A stretch of 23,244 nucleotides of DNA. Origin: a virus. The stretch covers positions 1 to 23,244 of the IMG/VR virus record IMGVR_UViG_3300007539_006604. One strand, 5' to 3'. A model generated the notes under the pieces. The model was not told where the DNA came from. It ran no database searches and worked only from the letters and a program-made list of their open reading frames with translations. A program made the translations under genes and the position numbers. Positions 1 through 6,976 of this stretch are shown piece by piece; the first letter of the stretch is position 1; every line of letters starts with the position of its first letter.

Positions 1-1090
1 CAAAAAGACCACCACCCGACGAATAAAGACGGACAGCAAAGGGTGTATCTGAACCAGAGTTAGTTCTGTACTGCAACTGGACAAACGGCGTCAACAAACT
101 TGCCTCTTGTGAAGCACCGGGGCGATAAATTGTGACCGCTTGATCAGTATCAGTGCCATAAACAGCACGGGTGAAACCATTGAAGTTATTGCTGTTTACG
201 TTCTCTGCGCTCCATGAACCCAGCAAAAGCACATCTTCGCCTGACGCAGGGTCAGTCAAAGTGTGTGCAGTCGTCAAACTATTAGTACTTGTAGTTTGAA
301 ATGTGGTGGTTCGTTCAGCATGTGTGACAGCGGTAAACTCAGCCGCATCCAAAAACACCACGTCGATGTCGTAGTAACTGTTAGTACCACCGTCGACTTT
401 GCCAAACAACTCAATGTAATCTGAAGTAGTTACATTCTCGGCGTACCCAAAAATTGGGGTGTTCCAAAAATTGTCCTGATAGCTTTCCATTTCAGCTTCG
501 GACTCTGGCCCCAACTGGGTACCAGTGCTACTAATATTTTTTTCCCACAAAGCGTAAGCGCTACGGTCTGCTGAACCGCCAGTAGACACTTTCATTGTGG
601 TGAGAACTACAAAGTCTCCAGATGCAGGAAAGGTCTGCGTTCCTAATGATGTGTAAGTAGATGAACTCGTAGAAGTATCCGACAGCGTATGAAACGAATC
701 ATTACCTGCCATCTTCATAACGAAGTATTTAGGCTGGGCAGCCACAACATTAGCTGAGGTGCCCGAACGATGAACATACCACTGGATCGTTACAGCGTTT
801 GTATTAGACGCCGTGTACTTGTACAGCTCAACTATTGGTCTTGATATATTGAAAGAAACCTGCGACTCGAACTGGGTTTCTTGAGAGTGAATCGCTGTCC
901 CGTTTACACGTAACTCAGCGTTTGCTTCAGCCGACGTAGATAACACATCAAGATCAAGCATTGCGATAATGATGTAATCACCGGTGCTAGGTGGCGTGTA
1001 CGAATACGTACTGCCAACTGCAACCCAAGAAGTGCTAGAAGTAGTTGTAGTCGTGTCTTGCCAGTTATGCCCAAAAACACGATCAGCCAT
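1..1090 (-). CDS. Partial phage appendage or tail structural protein built from three tandem beta-rich repeats
   Basis: An open frame starts with ATG at 1090 and stays open to the window edge, so the C-terminus is missing (363 codons seen). The start follows a Shine-Dalgarno-like AAGGGGTGAG and lies just past the stop of the gene upstream. The protein is rich in Thr, Ser, Asn and aromatic residues, has almost no Cys and shows no signal peptide. It consists of three related blocks of about 125 residues beginning near residues 13, 138 and 265. Each opens with a Thr/Ser-rich strand, then a P-x-(S/T)-G-(D/E)-(Y/F/D) turn and a hydrophobic strand (for example TGDYIIIAML, SGDFVVLTTM, SGEDVLLLGS), and the first two end in a hydrophobic segment before a short linker. 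Repeated beta-sandwich blocks are typical of virion appendages and receptor-binding proteins. The last place in the structural block agrees, but no specific family is recognised. Confidence 0.72.
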   Translation of the reverse strand, partial: MADRVFGHNWQDTTTTTSSTSWVAVGSTYSYTPPSTGDYIIIAMLDLDVLSTSAEANAELRVNGTAIHSQETQFESQVSFNISRPIVELYKYTASNTNAVTIQWYVHRSGTSANVVAAQPKYFVMKMAGNDSFHTLSDTSTSSSTYTSLGTQTFPASGDFVVLTTMKVSTGGSADRSAYALWEKNISSTGTQLGPESEAEMESYQDNFWNTPIFGYAENVTTSDYIELFGKVDGGTNSYYDIDVVFLDAAEFTAVTHAERTTTFQTTSTNSLTTAHTLTDPASGEDVLLLGSWSAENVNSNNFNGFTRAVYGTDTDQAVTIYRPGASQEASLLTPFVQLQYRTNSGSDTPFAVRLYSSGGGLF

Positions 1091-1100
1091 CGCTCACCCC

Positions 1101-1463
1101 TTATCTAGTTGGAGGAGCATCCACTTTTATTCGCTGCCGCAACATCCGACGAACAATCTTCGCTAACTCGCTGACGTTAGGGTCGATTGACTGGCCGATG
1201 AGATCAAGCGTAGAAATCGCGTTGTCCCTAAGCCAAATATAATCTGGGTCAAAATCGTAGTCAGGGTCAAACACCACGTTTTCAGCGGCATGATGAATCT
1301 CATCACCCGAGAAAATACCTGCCGGATCGTACACCTCACCGTTACCGTCTGCGTCAAGAGTGGCAGACAACCCCCAACCGTCAGGCACAGGACGGTCAGG
1401 ATGTGCTGCTTTTACCGCGTCAGCAATCTGCGTAAGGCTAAACGGTGAATTTACGTGAGCCAT
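1101..1463 (-). CDS. Hypothetical phage protein, 120 aa
   Basis: Not a family I can name. A longer in-frame start exists at 1502, but I chose the ATG at 1463 because it follows the upstream stop by one base, whereas the longer start would overlap that gene by 38 bases. The protein begins MAHVNSPFSLTQIADAVKAA, which looks like a short helical segment. A Gly/Asp-rich middle follows, then an acidic DPDYDFDPDYIWLRD stretch near residues 67-81, and a basic C-terminal helix (AKIVRRMLRQRIK). There is no membrane segment or Cys. It sits between a virion protein and the appendage protein, so a small structural or connector role is plausible but only inferred from position. Confidence 0.6.
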   Translation of the reverse strand: MAHVNSPFSLTQIADAVKAAHPDRPVPDGWGLSATLDADGNGEVYDPAGIFSGDEIHHAAENVVFDPDYDFDPDYIWLRDNAISTLDLIGQSIDPNVSELAKIVRRMLRQRIKVDAPPTR

Positions 1464-1464
1464 C

Positions 1465-1905
1465 TTACCAAGTAAAAATACCTGAAGTATTCCAGGTAAC
1501 AATAATATCGGTGCCGTTAGGAGTAATTGGCAAACCCGTTACGTCAGCCGACGTAAAATTGCAAATCAACAAACTATCAGAAGCAGTGCCAGTGTTCTTG
1601 TAAAGAACTAAATCTTCTGATTCGGCGCCAGACACAGACGTAAACGTTAAATCTGCTGCGTCAAACTTGCCTACACCACCAACAATAGTCCACGTTTTGC
1701 TAGCCAACGCAGCGTCAGCAATGATAGCCCCACCAGTAATATCCGCTTTATCTTGTTGAGCAGTATTAGTAGTATCAGGGTTCCAAGTATTAGCGTCAAT
1801 TAAAGCGCAATGAATAACATCACTTACAAAATCAACTGCGCCGTGACCAGAACTGCCGCCCGGGTCAAATTGTTCCTTACGGAATTCAACAAAAAAATCA
1901 GCCAT
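1465..1905 (-). CDS. Small phage virion-associated protein, beta-rich, 146 aa
   Basis: ATG at 1905 follows the stop of the previous gene by one base, with a GGGATGGG purine stretch upstream. The protein is predicted to be mostly beta: the middle has alternating hydrophobic strands with Gly/Asp turns (SKTWTIVGGVGKFDAADLTF), then SEDLVLYKNTGTASDSLLIC, and it ends TGLPITPNGTDIIVTWNTSG. That C-terminal pattern, a TGLP-turn followed by a strand and a W-x-x-x-G-I-F ending, resembles a small protein that recurs in the structural blocks of marine metagenomic phages. That recollection is my basis for the call and has not been checked by search. It contains no enzyme motif. The likely location is the virion, near tail or head-tail parts. 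Confidence 0.65.
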   Translation of the reverse strand: MADFFVEFRKEQFDPGGSSGHGAVDFVSDVIHCALIDANTWNPDTTNTAQQDKADITGGAIIADAALASKTWTIVGGVGKFDAADLTFTSVSGAESEDLVLYKNTGTASDSLLICNFTSADVTGLPITPNGTDIIVTWNTSGIFTW

Positions 1906-1906
1906 A

Positions 1907-2305
1907 TCAAACCCATCCCTTCGGACGATCCGTTGTTTTTAGCACAGCTTTAGTGCGCATTGCATCTTCTACCATAGCCCGGTACTGACCGTAATTAATT
2001 GATCTCATTCCAGACGGCAAATCCAAAACACCAACATGCTCAGAATCACCAATAGGTGGACCACCAATATGTTGAACAGCACCGTCAAATGGTTCTTCGC
2101 CAACAATAACAAGACTTTGAGAGACAAGTCCAGCTTTCATAGCACGATCAATACGATCATGCCATACAGTCTTGGAAATCTTTCCAAACCCGTTGTTGTC
2201 TAAAGCTACTTTAGTTAAAACCCATCTACCAGCAGGTGTAGCCGGTGGAATTCTAATAAGCAGTGTTGAATTTCGCAACGACGGATGTTTCACAACGTAA
2301 TTCAT
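1907..2305 (-). CDS. Hypothetical phage protein, 132 aa
   Basis: ATG at 2305 overlaps the TGA stop of the glycosyltransferase gene in an ATGA arrangement and has a Shine-Dalgarno AGAGG six bases before it, so translational coupling is likely. The sequence is basic at the N-terminus (MNYVVKHPSLRNSTLLIRIP), has a Pro-rich turn at residues 20-27 and a central helix (SKTVWHDRIDRAMKAGL) followed by a strand (QSLVIVGEEPFDG). The C-terminal helix is near residues 104-117. There is no membrane segment, Cys pair or catalytic motif that I recognise. Its coupling to the glycosyltransferase may mean the two work together, or it may simply be a small virion component. Function unknown. Confidence 0.6.
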   Translation of the reverse strand: MNYVVKHPSLRNSTLLIRIPPATPAGRWVLTKVALDNNGFGKISKTVWHDRIDRAMKAGLVSQSLVIVGEEPFDGAVQHIGGPPIGDSEHVGVLDLPSGMRSINYGQYRAMVEDAMRTKAVLKTTDRPKGWV

Positions 2306-3093
2306 TTTGCCTCTTGCAAATTGTGATGCATAATTTCGTTTATGTGTTTTTGGTAATATTCTTCGTTAATCTCATGGGTTTTTATATGCCCAATTTTTAA
2401 CCCAGTATGAACATACGTTCCAAACCCAAGAGAACCAGCAAGCAAACAAAAGAAAATATCTTCACCAAACGCAACTCCAGCTTGCTCATACTCCCTAAAC
2501 CAAATGTAAGGATTCGGATAACCATTTCGCATACTGTGCTTTTCTTCAATGCACTCGAGCACATGCCGATGAATCATCAAAAACGCCGCACCAGTAGCAT
2601 TGACTTTCAACAATGCGTTTTCTTCGTATGCGTAATGTCTTTCTATTTCAATTGGTTTAGAAACATCAAAATCTTTAGCGTTTGCGATTGTAAACAACGT
2701 TGGCCAAACAGCTTTTGATCGACCACCACCAAAACACAAACCCCCTAAAATTTTTATATCTTCTTTGCTGCGGCTAACAATACCAATTGCTTTATCAACA
2801 ACATCAGATTCAAATTTCATATCCGAATCGATAAACAACAACCAATCAGCATCAGGATATTTTTCTAAAAACACTTTAACTATGTCGCATCGTGCTTGAA
2901 AAATACGCGGAGAACTTTCTAACCAAATTGTTCCGCCATGTTTCGTAATGTATTGATTGTTATTTGCGTCATGCAAAAGCAAACCAGTAATTGAACTCAT
3001 AAAACGAGCATTAACAGTCCCCGGATTTGGACCTGCAATAACTACACCATTTGCAGATTCTGGTTCACGCGCGGCAGGTTTACGTTTTCCCAT
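2302..3093 (-). CDS. GT-A-fold glycosyltransferase-like protein, 263 aa
   Basis: The start is ATG at 3093, preceded by GGGAG at a five-base spacing. Residues 83-98 hold a hydrophobic strand ending in a DxD motif (WLLFIDSDMKF, D89 and D91), the metal and nucleotide-sugar binding signature of GT-A glycosyltransferases. A later GEDIFFC at residues 210-216, followed by Gly-Phe-Gly, a Tyr-Val strand and GHIKTH at 235-240, matches the acceptor-side acidic residue and the C-terminal His strand of phage and bacterial GT2-like enzymes. There is no membrane segment, so the enzyme is probably cytoplasmic. It lies just downstream of the capsid terminator, among structural genes, so candidate targets are virion proteins, host surface glycans or modified phage DNA bases; the sequence does not decide. 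The gene is visibly AT-richer than its neighbours, which may mark it as a later acquisition. Confidence 0.82.
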   Translation of the reverse strand: MGKRKPAAREPESANGVVIAGPNPGTVNARFMSSITGLLLHDANNNQYITKHGGTIWLESSPRIFQARCDIVKVFLEKYPDADWLLFIDSDMKFESDVVDKAIGIVSRSKEDIKILGGLCFGGGRSKAVWPTLFTIANAKDFDVSKPIEIERHYAYEENALLKVNATGAAFLMIHRHVLECIEEKHSMRNGYPNPYIWFREYEQAGVAFGEDIFFCLLAGSLGFGTYVHTGLKIGHIKTHEINEEYYQKHINEIMHHNLQEAK

Positions 3094-3109
3094 ATTGCTC
3101 CCAACAAAT

Positions 3110-3142
3110 AAAGGGCGGCCCCTATATCAGGGACCGCCCTTT
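3110..3142 (-). terminator. Rho-independent terminator after the major capsid gene
   Basis: A 14-pair stem with one C/A mismatch (arms 3110-3123 and 3129-3142) encloses a five-base loop. The core is GGGCGG paired with CCGCCC. On the minus strand the right-hand arm ends in CCCUUU and is followed by AUUUGUUG, so it reads as an intrinsic terminator for leftward transcription, starting 20 bases past the capsid stop. The flanking A/T pairs on both sides would let it work in either direction. It fills most of the 68-base gap before the glycosyltransferase gene, so later genes depend on read-through or on a promoter I cannot see. Confidence 0.85.
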
Positions 3143-3161
3143 AGTCTAACTGATTTACTGA

Positions 3162-4301
3162 TTAGTAGTTCAAGTTGTTGAACACACCCATGTGTTCTTC
3201 ACCCTTAATCTGCAAACCTTCCTCAGCGACAATCATCATTGAATCAGAGTCGCCAGTCTTAGCAAGAGAAACAGCGCGAAGCGGAGTCATAACCCGTCGC
3301 ACAATATTGCCCTGCTTGAGAAGGAACGCGTGACCTGGGTAAACCCAACGGTTACGGACTACAGAAACATCACCAAACTCAGTGACAATAACCGTTACCC
3401 GACGACGACCACGCATCGTATCAACATTAGTGACTCGCACAACATTCGTGTCAGTAACATTATTCAAATCAGTAAGTGACTTTGGATTCGCCATCAAAAG
3501 AAGCGGATCGCCACCCTGATCATACACAGTTTGCTGAAGCGTCTGAATATTAGCAACAGTTAAACTCGTAGCATTACTCGTATTAGTAGAAATTTGCTTA
3601 AACAAACCTTGAGTAGTACGCCGCTTGTTCACAGTATCGTTAGCAAGTTCCGAATAAAGGAACGCTTGTTCGCGACTAATAACATTTTCCTTAGTGCGCT
3701 GTGCAAGCTGGTGAGCTGCCTCGTTGCTGATGCCGTACTTGCGAACAAGCTGCTCGGTACGAGAAAGCCGCACCTTAGTAGGACCAAAAATTTGAGTCCG
3801 GTTAGACGAATCAGTACGATCAGTTACCCGAGTGTTTTCAGGGTCAGCACCTTCGTTTAACGCAGTGCCAATCTGATAAATAAAATCTCCGCTTGCGTGT
3901 GTAGTCGCTACGTCTGAACCCCATGAACGGGTTACGTCAAGAACATCTGCTGTTGCGTTATAACCAGTCACACGCATACGTTCTTGGTTGGTTTGCCCAA
4001 GATACAAAATATCACCGGTTGAGAACCGGGCACGAGTTCCGGCAGCAAGCGTAATTGTTCCATCAGCAGTAACAACAGCGCCGCCAAGAGTGCTTCGCGG
4101 AGTCAAAATTTCGTCGTCCATCCAATTGAACAACGTCTGACCAACCGGACGCGACGGAAGAATCATCGTACCGTCAGCATCCACACCGTTAATCATTGGA
4201 GAGTCGATGGGCGAAAGCATGTAAATAGCTTCGTCCATATCAACAATTACACCTACAGTTAAATCAAAACTAGTTGTAGGGTCATAAACGCCAGTAGCCA
4301 T
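3162..4301 (-). CDS. Major capsid protein, SU10/DUF5309-like
   Basis: This 379-residue protein starts at ATG 4301 with a good ribosome site (AAGGA, seven bases upstream). The N-terminus MATGVYDPTTSFDLTVGVIV is followed by a conserved-looking segment on placing the subunit (AIYMLSPIDSPMINGV) and NWMDDEI near residue 59, a layout typical of the SU10-type major capsid family (DUF5309, HK97 fold). Residues 67-145 form an inserted beta-rich domain with Gly/Thr-rich strands. Residues 170-230 form the long spine helix region (TEQLVRKYGISNEAAHQLAQ). The C-terminal half has P-domain-like strands and ends GEEHMGVFNNLNY. It lies after a scaffold-like gene and right before a strong terminator, as expected for the most highly made virion protein. 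The family assignment is from pattern memory and is fairly firm. Confidence 0.85.
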   Translation of the reverse strand: MATGVYDPTTSFDLTVGVIVDMDEAIYMLSPIDSPMINGVDADGTMILPSRPVGQTLFNWMDDEILTPRSTLGGAVVTADGTITLAAGTRARFSTGDILYLGQTNQERMRVTGYNATADVLDVTRSWGSDVATTHASGDFIYQIGTALNEGADPENTRVTDRTDSSNRTQIFGPTKVRLSRTEQLVRKYGISNEAAHQLAQRTKENVISREQAFLYSELANDTVNKRRTTQGLFKQISTNTSNATSLTVANIQTLQQTVYDQGGDPLLLMANPKSLTDLNNVTDTNVVRVTNVDTMRGRRRVTVIVTEFGDVSVVRNRWVYPGHAFLLKQGNIVRRVMTPLRAVSLAKTGDSDSMMIVAEEGLQIKGEEHMGVFNNLNY

Positions 4302-4311
4302 TATTTAATCC

Positions 4312-4698
4312 TTAAGAAGATTGCATTCGTTTAAGTTGCTCATTAATCGAATGCCGGTTTTCCGAATATTGTTTCATCCGAACAGGAGTACCATTCGGAT
4401 TTAAAATTGGAACACCCCGATGATCTCGAGCAATCCCACGCTCCCAAGCATTATTAGGTTCAGATCGACGCAGTTTTGGTTCGCCAATGCGATGAGTGTG
4501 CGCTCGTTCGCCTACACCTGACGTACCAGCAATTTGCATGTACTGGATGTTGTGTTTCCAACACAACTTTGCGCCAGGCCGTGTAACGTTGTCAGGACAG
4601 TCATTACAAGTTAATGCGTCCTGCAACCACTCGTCATACGTCGGAACATCGTAACTCAAACGATTCGTTCCCCATGATCTGCTAAATGAGCTTCCCAT
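4312..4698 (-). CDS. Small capsid-module protein with a CxxC...CxxH zinc-binding motif, 128 aa
   Basis: It has an in-frame TTG at 4713, but I prefer ATG at 4698. Both overlap the end of the scaffold-like gene (by 43 bases for the ATG), and no strong Shine-Dalgarno decides between them. Residues 31-49 read C-N-D-C, then 11 residues, then C-W-K-H: a CxxC-x11-CxxH arrangement able to bind one zinc ion. These three are the only Cys residues, so they are unlikely to be random. The C-terminal half is basic and hydrophilic with a DHRGVPILNPNGTPVRMKQY segment and a short helical tail (NEQLKRMQ). Its place between scaffold and capsid genes suggests a role in head assembly, such as a minor head or head-completion protein. 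That is inferred from position. A DNA-binding regulator is the main alternative. Confidence 0.7.
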   Translation of the reverse strand: MGSSFSRSWGTNRLSYDVPTYDEWLQDALTCNDCPDNVTRPGAKLCWKHNIQYMQIAGTSGVGERAHTHRIGEPKLRRSEPNNAWERGIARDHRGVPILNPNGTPVRMKQYSENRHSINEQLKRMQSS

Positions 4699-5210
4699 TT
4701 CTGAGCAGTCCAAATAGCTGTTTCATCACCTGCTGCTGCTCTTGACAACAACGTTCCAAAGAACGCTGCTTCTTGAGCAGTTTGATCTGACCCGTTTTGC
4801 TTTTCTTCTTGCATCGCAGCCCAAGCAGCTTCGCTGGCAGTCATTTCCTCTTGAGGAGGTCGACCAGCAGAGTTTTCTGCTACTTGTTCACTAATACGCA
4901 AAGATTCAAGAGCTTCAGGAGAAGCACCTGGAACATTAGGGGTAAGCTGTGACAAAGTTGGATCTTCGTTTGGAGATGGAGTAGCAGAAGGTCCAGACAA
5001 ATTGCCTGAAATCTGTTCCCACTGTGTCGACAAATCGTCGCTACTAGGGACTTCTCCTCCACGATTCTTTAAGTTCTCAACAAACATTTGCCCAAGAGCA
5101 GACGTTGTATCAATCCCAGCTCGAGTAACAGCTAACTCTAATTGAAGTTCGCGTTTTTCTTGCTCGAATCGTTCTCTAAGTTCTGAACCAGTTTCTTCGT
5201 TTTCAGCCAT
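4656..5210 (-). CDS. Probable capsid scaffolding protein, 184 aa
   Basis: ATG at 5210 has a clear AGAGGAAG ribosome site. The protein is acidic and lacks Cys. It starts with a charged helix likely to form a coiled coil (residues 8-33, ELRERFEQEKRELQLELAVT), followed by a low-complexity Pro/Ser/Asn stretch (about 70-105) and a C-terminal helical part rich in Ala, Glu and Gln (EAAWAAMQEEKQNGSDQTAQ). A flexible acidic middle between helical ends is the usual look of phage scaffolding proteins, and the place just upstream of the major capsid gene is the classic one. No protease motif is visible, so scaffold removal would rely on another factor. Identification is by context and composition, not by a family motif. 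Confidence 0.68.
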   Translation of the reverse strand: MAENEETGSELRERFEQEKRELQLELAVTRAGIDTTSALGQMFVENLKNRGGEVPSSDDLSTQWEQISGNLSGPSATPSPNEDPTLSQLTPNVPGASPEALESLRISEQVAENSAGRPPQEEMTASEAAWAAMQEEKQNGSDQTAQEAAFFGTLLSRAAAGDETAIWTAQKWEAHLADHGERIV

Positions 5211-5267
5211 TCTTCCTCTTTACGTTGACTTGGCGCGGCAACGTTACCCGCATTACGCCCTACCTTA

Positions 5268-5293
5268 CAAACAACACTGGGGGTTGTTGTTTG
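5268..5293. other. Hairpin in the leader before the scaffold-like gene
   Basis: Nine perfect pairs (5268-5276 with 5285-5293, CAAACAACA against TGTTGTTTG) enclose an eight-base loop containing five G on the plus strand, or five C in a leftward transcript. It lies about 60 bases before the scaffold start, inside the 5' leader expected from the promoter at 5353-5381. No U-run follows, so it is not a standard terminator. It may stabilise or control the capsid messenger. The remaining 171-base gap holds no gene I believe. Confidence 0.45.
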
Positions 5294-5352
5294 ATTGTTG
5301 ACGGCCCTATAGCGCACATCCGTCGGACGGCCATAGAGCACACATCAAGACC

Positions 5353-5381
5353 ATTAAAACATATTTGTTTTATGATTGCAA
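5353..5381 (-). promoter_or_regulatory. Candidate sigma70-type promoter for the capsid genes
   Basis: On the minus strand TTGCAA (5376-5381) is followed after exactly 17 bases by TTTAAT (5353-5358), matching TTGACA at four of six and TATAAT at five of six positions. It begins at the last base before the stop codon of the small membrane protein gene and opens the longest intergenic gap in the leftward block apart from the terminase leader. Together with the terminator at 3110-3142 it would make scaffold, zinc-motif and capsid genes a separate transcription unit. The match is by eye only. Confidence 0.42.
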
Positions 5382-5630
5382 CTACGGGTGTTCAAGTTTT
5401 GTTACACGCGTAGTTAAATCTACTTGTCCTTCTTCTAACGTTCTTACTCTTTTGGGAAGTGTCCCCACCTCACTAGCAAGTATCGAATCGTCGTTAAAGT
5501 GTTGATTAATTTGATTTAAAGCTTCTCGTAGTTCTTTGTGATGCTTAGACAAACTTCTGTAAATAAAAGGCAGAACACAACCTACAATTGCGTTGTTAAT
5601 TAAAGTATCTACAATATTTATTTCATTCAT
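5382..5630 (-). CDS. Small membrane/coiled-coil protein, possibly holin-like, 82 aa
   Basis: ATG at 5630 overlaps the TGA stop of the LysM-protein gene (ATGA), so the two are probably translated together. Residues 6-24 form an uncharged hydrophobic stretch (IVDTLINNAIVGCVLPFIYR) that could span the membrane once. The rest is charged and heptad-like (residues 28-45 and 56-80, TLEEGQVDLTTRVTKLE), as in a coiled coil. One membrane segment plus a coiled coil at this size is seen among holin-like and XhlA-like lysis proteins and also among small virion proteins. No endolysin gene lies next to it apart from the wall-acting virion proteins upstream, so a lysis role is tentative. Confidence 0.6.
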   Translation of the reverse strand: MNEINIVDTLINNAIVGCVLPFIYRSLSKHHKELREALNQINQHFNDDSILASEVGTLPKRVRTLEEGQVDLTTRVTKLEHP

Positions 5631-6976
5631 TGTCCTGCTACACCTAATCCGACAAAACCTTGGCCTGCGAAAAACGCTGAACCGCCACCGCCACTAAACG
5701 CTGCCATGCGCCGATTGCGACGATCACGCAACGCGCGCCGTGCATTCAAAGCACCAGACGTATTAAAGACCGACGCCAACAAATCAGCTTGAGTTAAATC
5801 AGTTTGTTCAGAAAACGTTTCTTGTTGTAAGGGCATTTGGTCCCCGACAGCAGCCATACCTGCAATAATCTGATTAGCAGATGGCGAGGTGCCAGCAATT
5901 TCTTCTGCTTGGTTACGCCCGACTGTAACACCTGCACGTTGACCTAAACCGCCAACTTCAGCAGCACGGGCTTGAGCAATTAACGTGTTACTCGCCCTAT
6001 CAGGGTCAAGGAATAAAGCAGCTAAAACGTTGTCGCCTTCAAACCCATAATAAGAATTAAACGCGTCGCGGATTGCTGGGTCAGTTTGAGCAACTCGTTT
6101 ATACCCTTCATTAATACGATCTTGCACTTCCAAAGGAGAAACGTCGTTAGCAATGAAATTAGTAAAATCATTTCGTTGATCGTAAAATTCTCTAGGCAAA
6201 CCTGACATTCGCATTAAAGCTGCGTATTCATTTTCTAAATCAATATAATCACGTTCAGTAATAGCGTTAAGCCGGTTGGTATTTCTAATATCCATTGCCG
6301 GAAAACGATCTTTGTAAATTTGAGTTTCTCTTAAATCTAAAAGTATCTTGCTGTAATCACCAGAGTCGCCAGCGCCAGATTGAATTTGTTCCCACAACCA
6401 ATCACCCAATCCTTCTAACCCATATTGCGACATCAAATCTTCTAAATACGCTTTTGCATTTAAACGCGCAATACTGTCTACGGCAGGGGCATCCGGGTCA
6501 TCTGGGGTAGACGTATCTGTATCATCTGTAATTGGGGGCGGGTCAATAGGTTCACCAGTATCAACAGGTTGTTCTGGCTCCAACGGTTCTTCTGGAGCCG
6601 GTTGATTCTCAGCGCGCCAACGCTCTAATTCTGTAAGAGCTTCATCCCGTGTTTCATAAATTGTGTAACCCTTATTTTGTACCGAGTATCTTGGCGCCCC
6701 CATCATGATGCCGTTGACAACAACGTATACAAAATCGTTGCTCCCGTCGTTTCCAACAGGAGCATCAGACTCAGGAGTTTCAGGAGGTGAACCCGGATTT
6801 TGGAATGAAGGCGGTTGCATTGCCGTTTCATCTGGCAAAGCAACTACTTGCCCAGGGTAAATCAAATTAGGATTAGGAAACTTGCCTGGGTTTGCTGTTA
6901 ACAACTCTTGTAGGCTTACACCAAACATTGCCGCAATACGGCCAAGAGTGTCGCCACGTTTAATTGTGTATGGCAT
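5627..6976 (-). CDS. LysM-domain internal virion-type protein, 449 aa
   Basis: ATG at 6976 shares its A with the upstream TAA stop (TAATG) and follows a GGAGAG ribosome site. Residues 2-48 form a clear LysM peptidoglycan-binding domain: YTIKRGDTLGRIAAMFGVSL, then NPGKFPNPNLIYPGQVVALP. A small compact segment around residues 80-122 (VYVVVNGIMMGAPRYSV) is flanked by Pro/Glu/Asp/Thr-rich linkers (53-75 and 125-165). The rest is helical, with an Ala-rich stretch near residues 325-375 (ALFLDPDRASNTLIAQARAA). The C-terminus is a hydrophobic glycine-rich tail (SGGGGSAFFAGQGFVGLG). LysM at the very N-terminus without a catalytic domain suggests a structural protein that grips the cell wall during DNA entry. 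It forms a run with three other large proteins upstream. Confidence 0.78.
   Translation of the reverse strand: MPYTIKRGDTLGRIAAMFGVSLQELLTANPGKFPNPNLIYPGQVVALPDETAMQPPSFQNPGSPPETPESDAPVGNDGSNDFVYVVVNGIMMGAPRYSVQNKGYTIYETRDEALTELERWRAENQPAPEEPLEPEQPVDTGEPIDPPPITDDTDTSTPDDPDAPAVDSIARLNAKAYLEDLMSQYGLEGLGDWLWEQIQSGAGDSGDYSKILLDLRETQIYKDRFPAMDIRNTNRLNAITERDYIDLENEYAALMRMSGLPREFYDQRNDFTNFIANDVSPLEVQDRINEGYKRVAQTDPAIRDAFNSYYGFEGDNVLAALFLDPDRASNTLIAQARAAEVGGLGQRAGVTVGRNQAEEIAGTSPSANQIIAGMAAVGDQMPLQQETFSEQTDLTQADLLASVFNTSGALNARRALRDRRNRRMAAFSGGGGSAFFAGQGFVGLGVAGQ

Noticed and set aside
1464-1502. N-terminal extension of the 120-residue protein from 1502
   Set aside because: It would overlap the previous gene by 38 bases, while the ATG at 1463 directly follows that gene's stop as at the other junctions.
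5225-5413. Rightward 62-codon frame across the capsid leader
   Set aside because: It runs against all neighbours, ends inside another gene, has no ribosome site, and the interval is better explained as promoter and leader.
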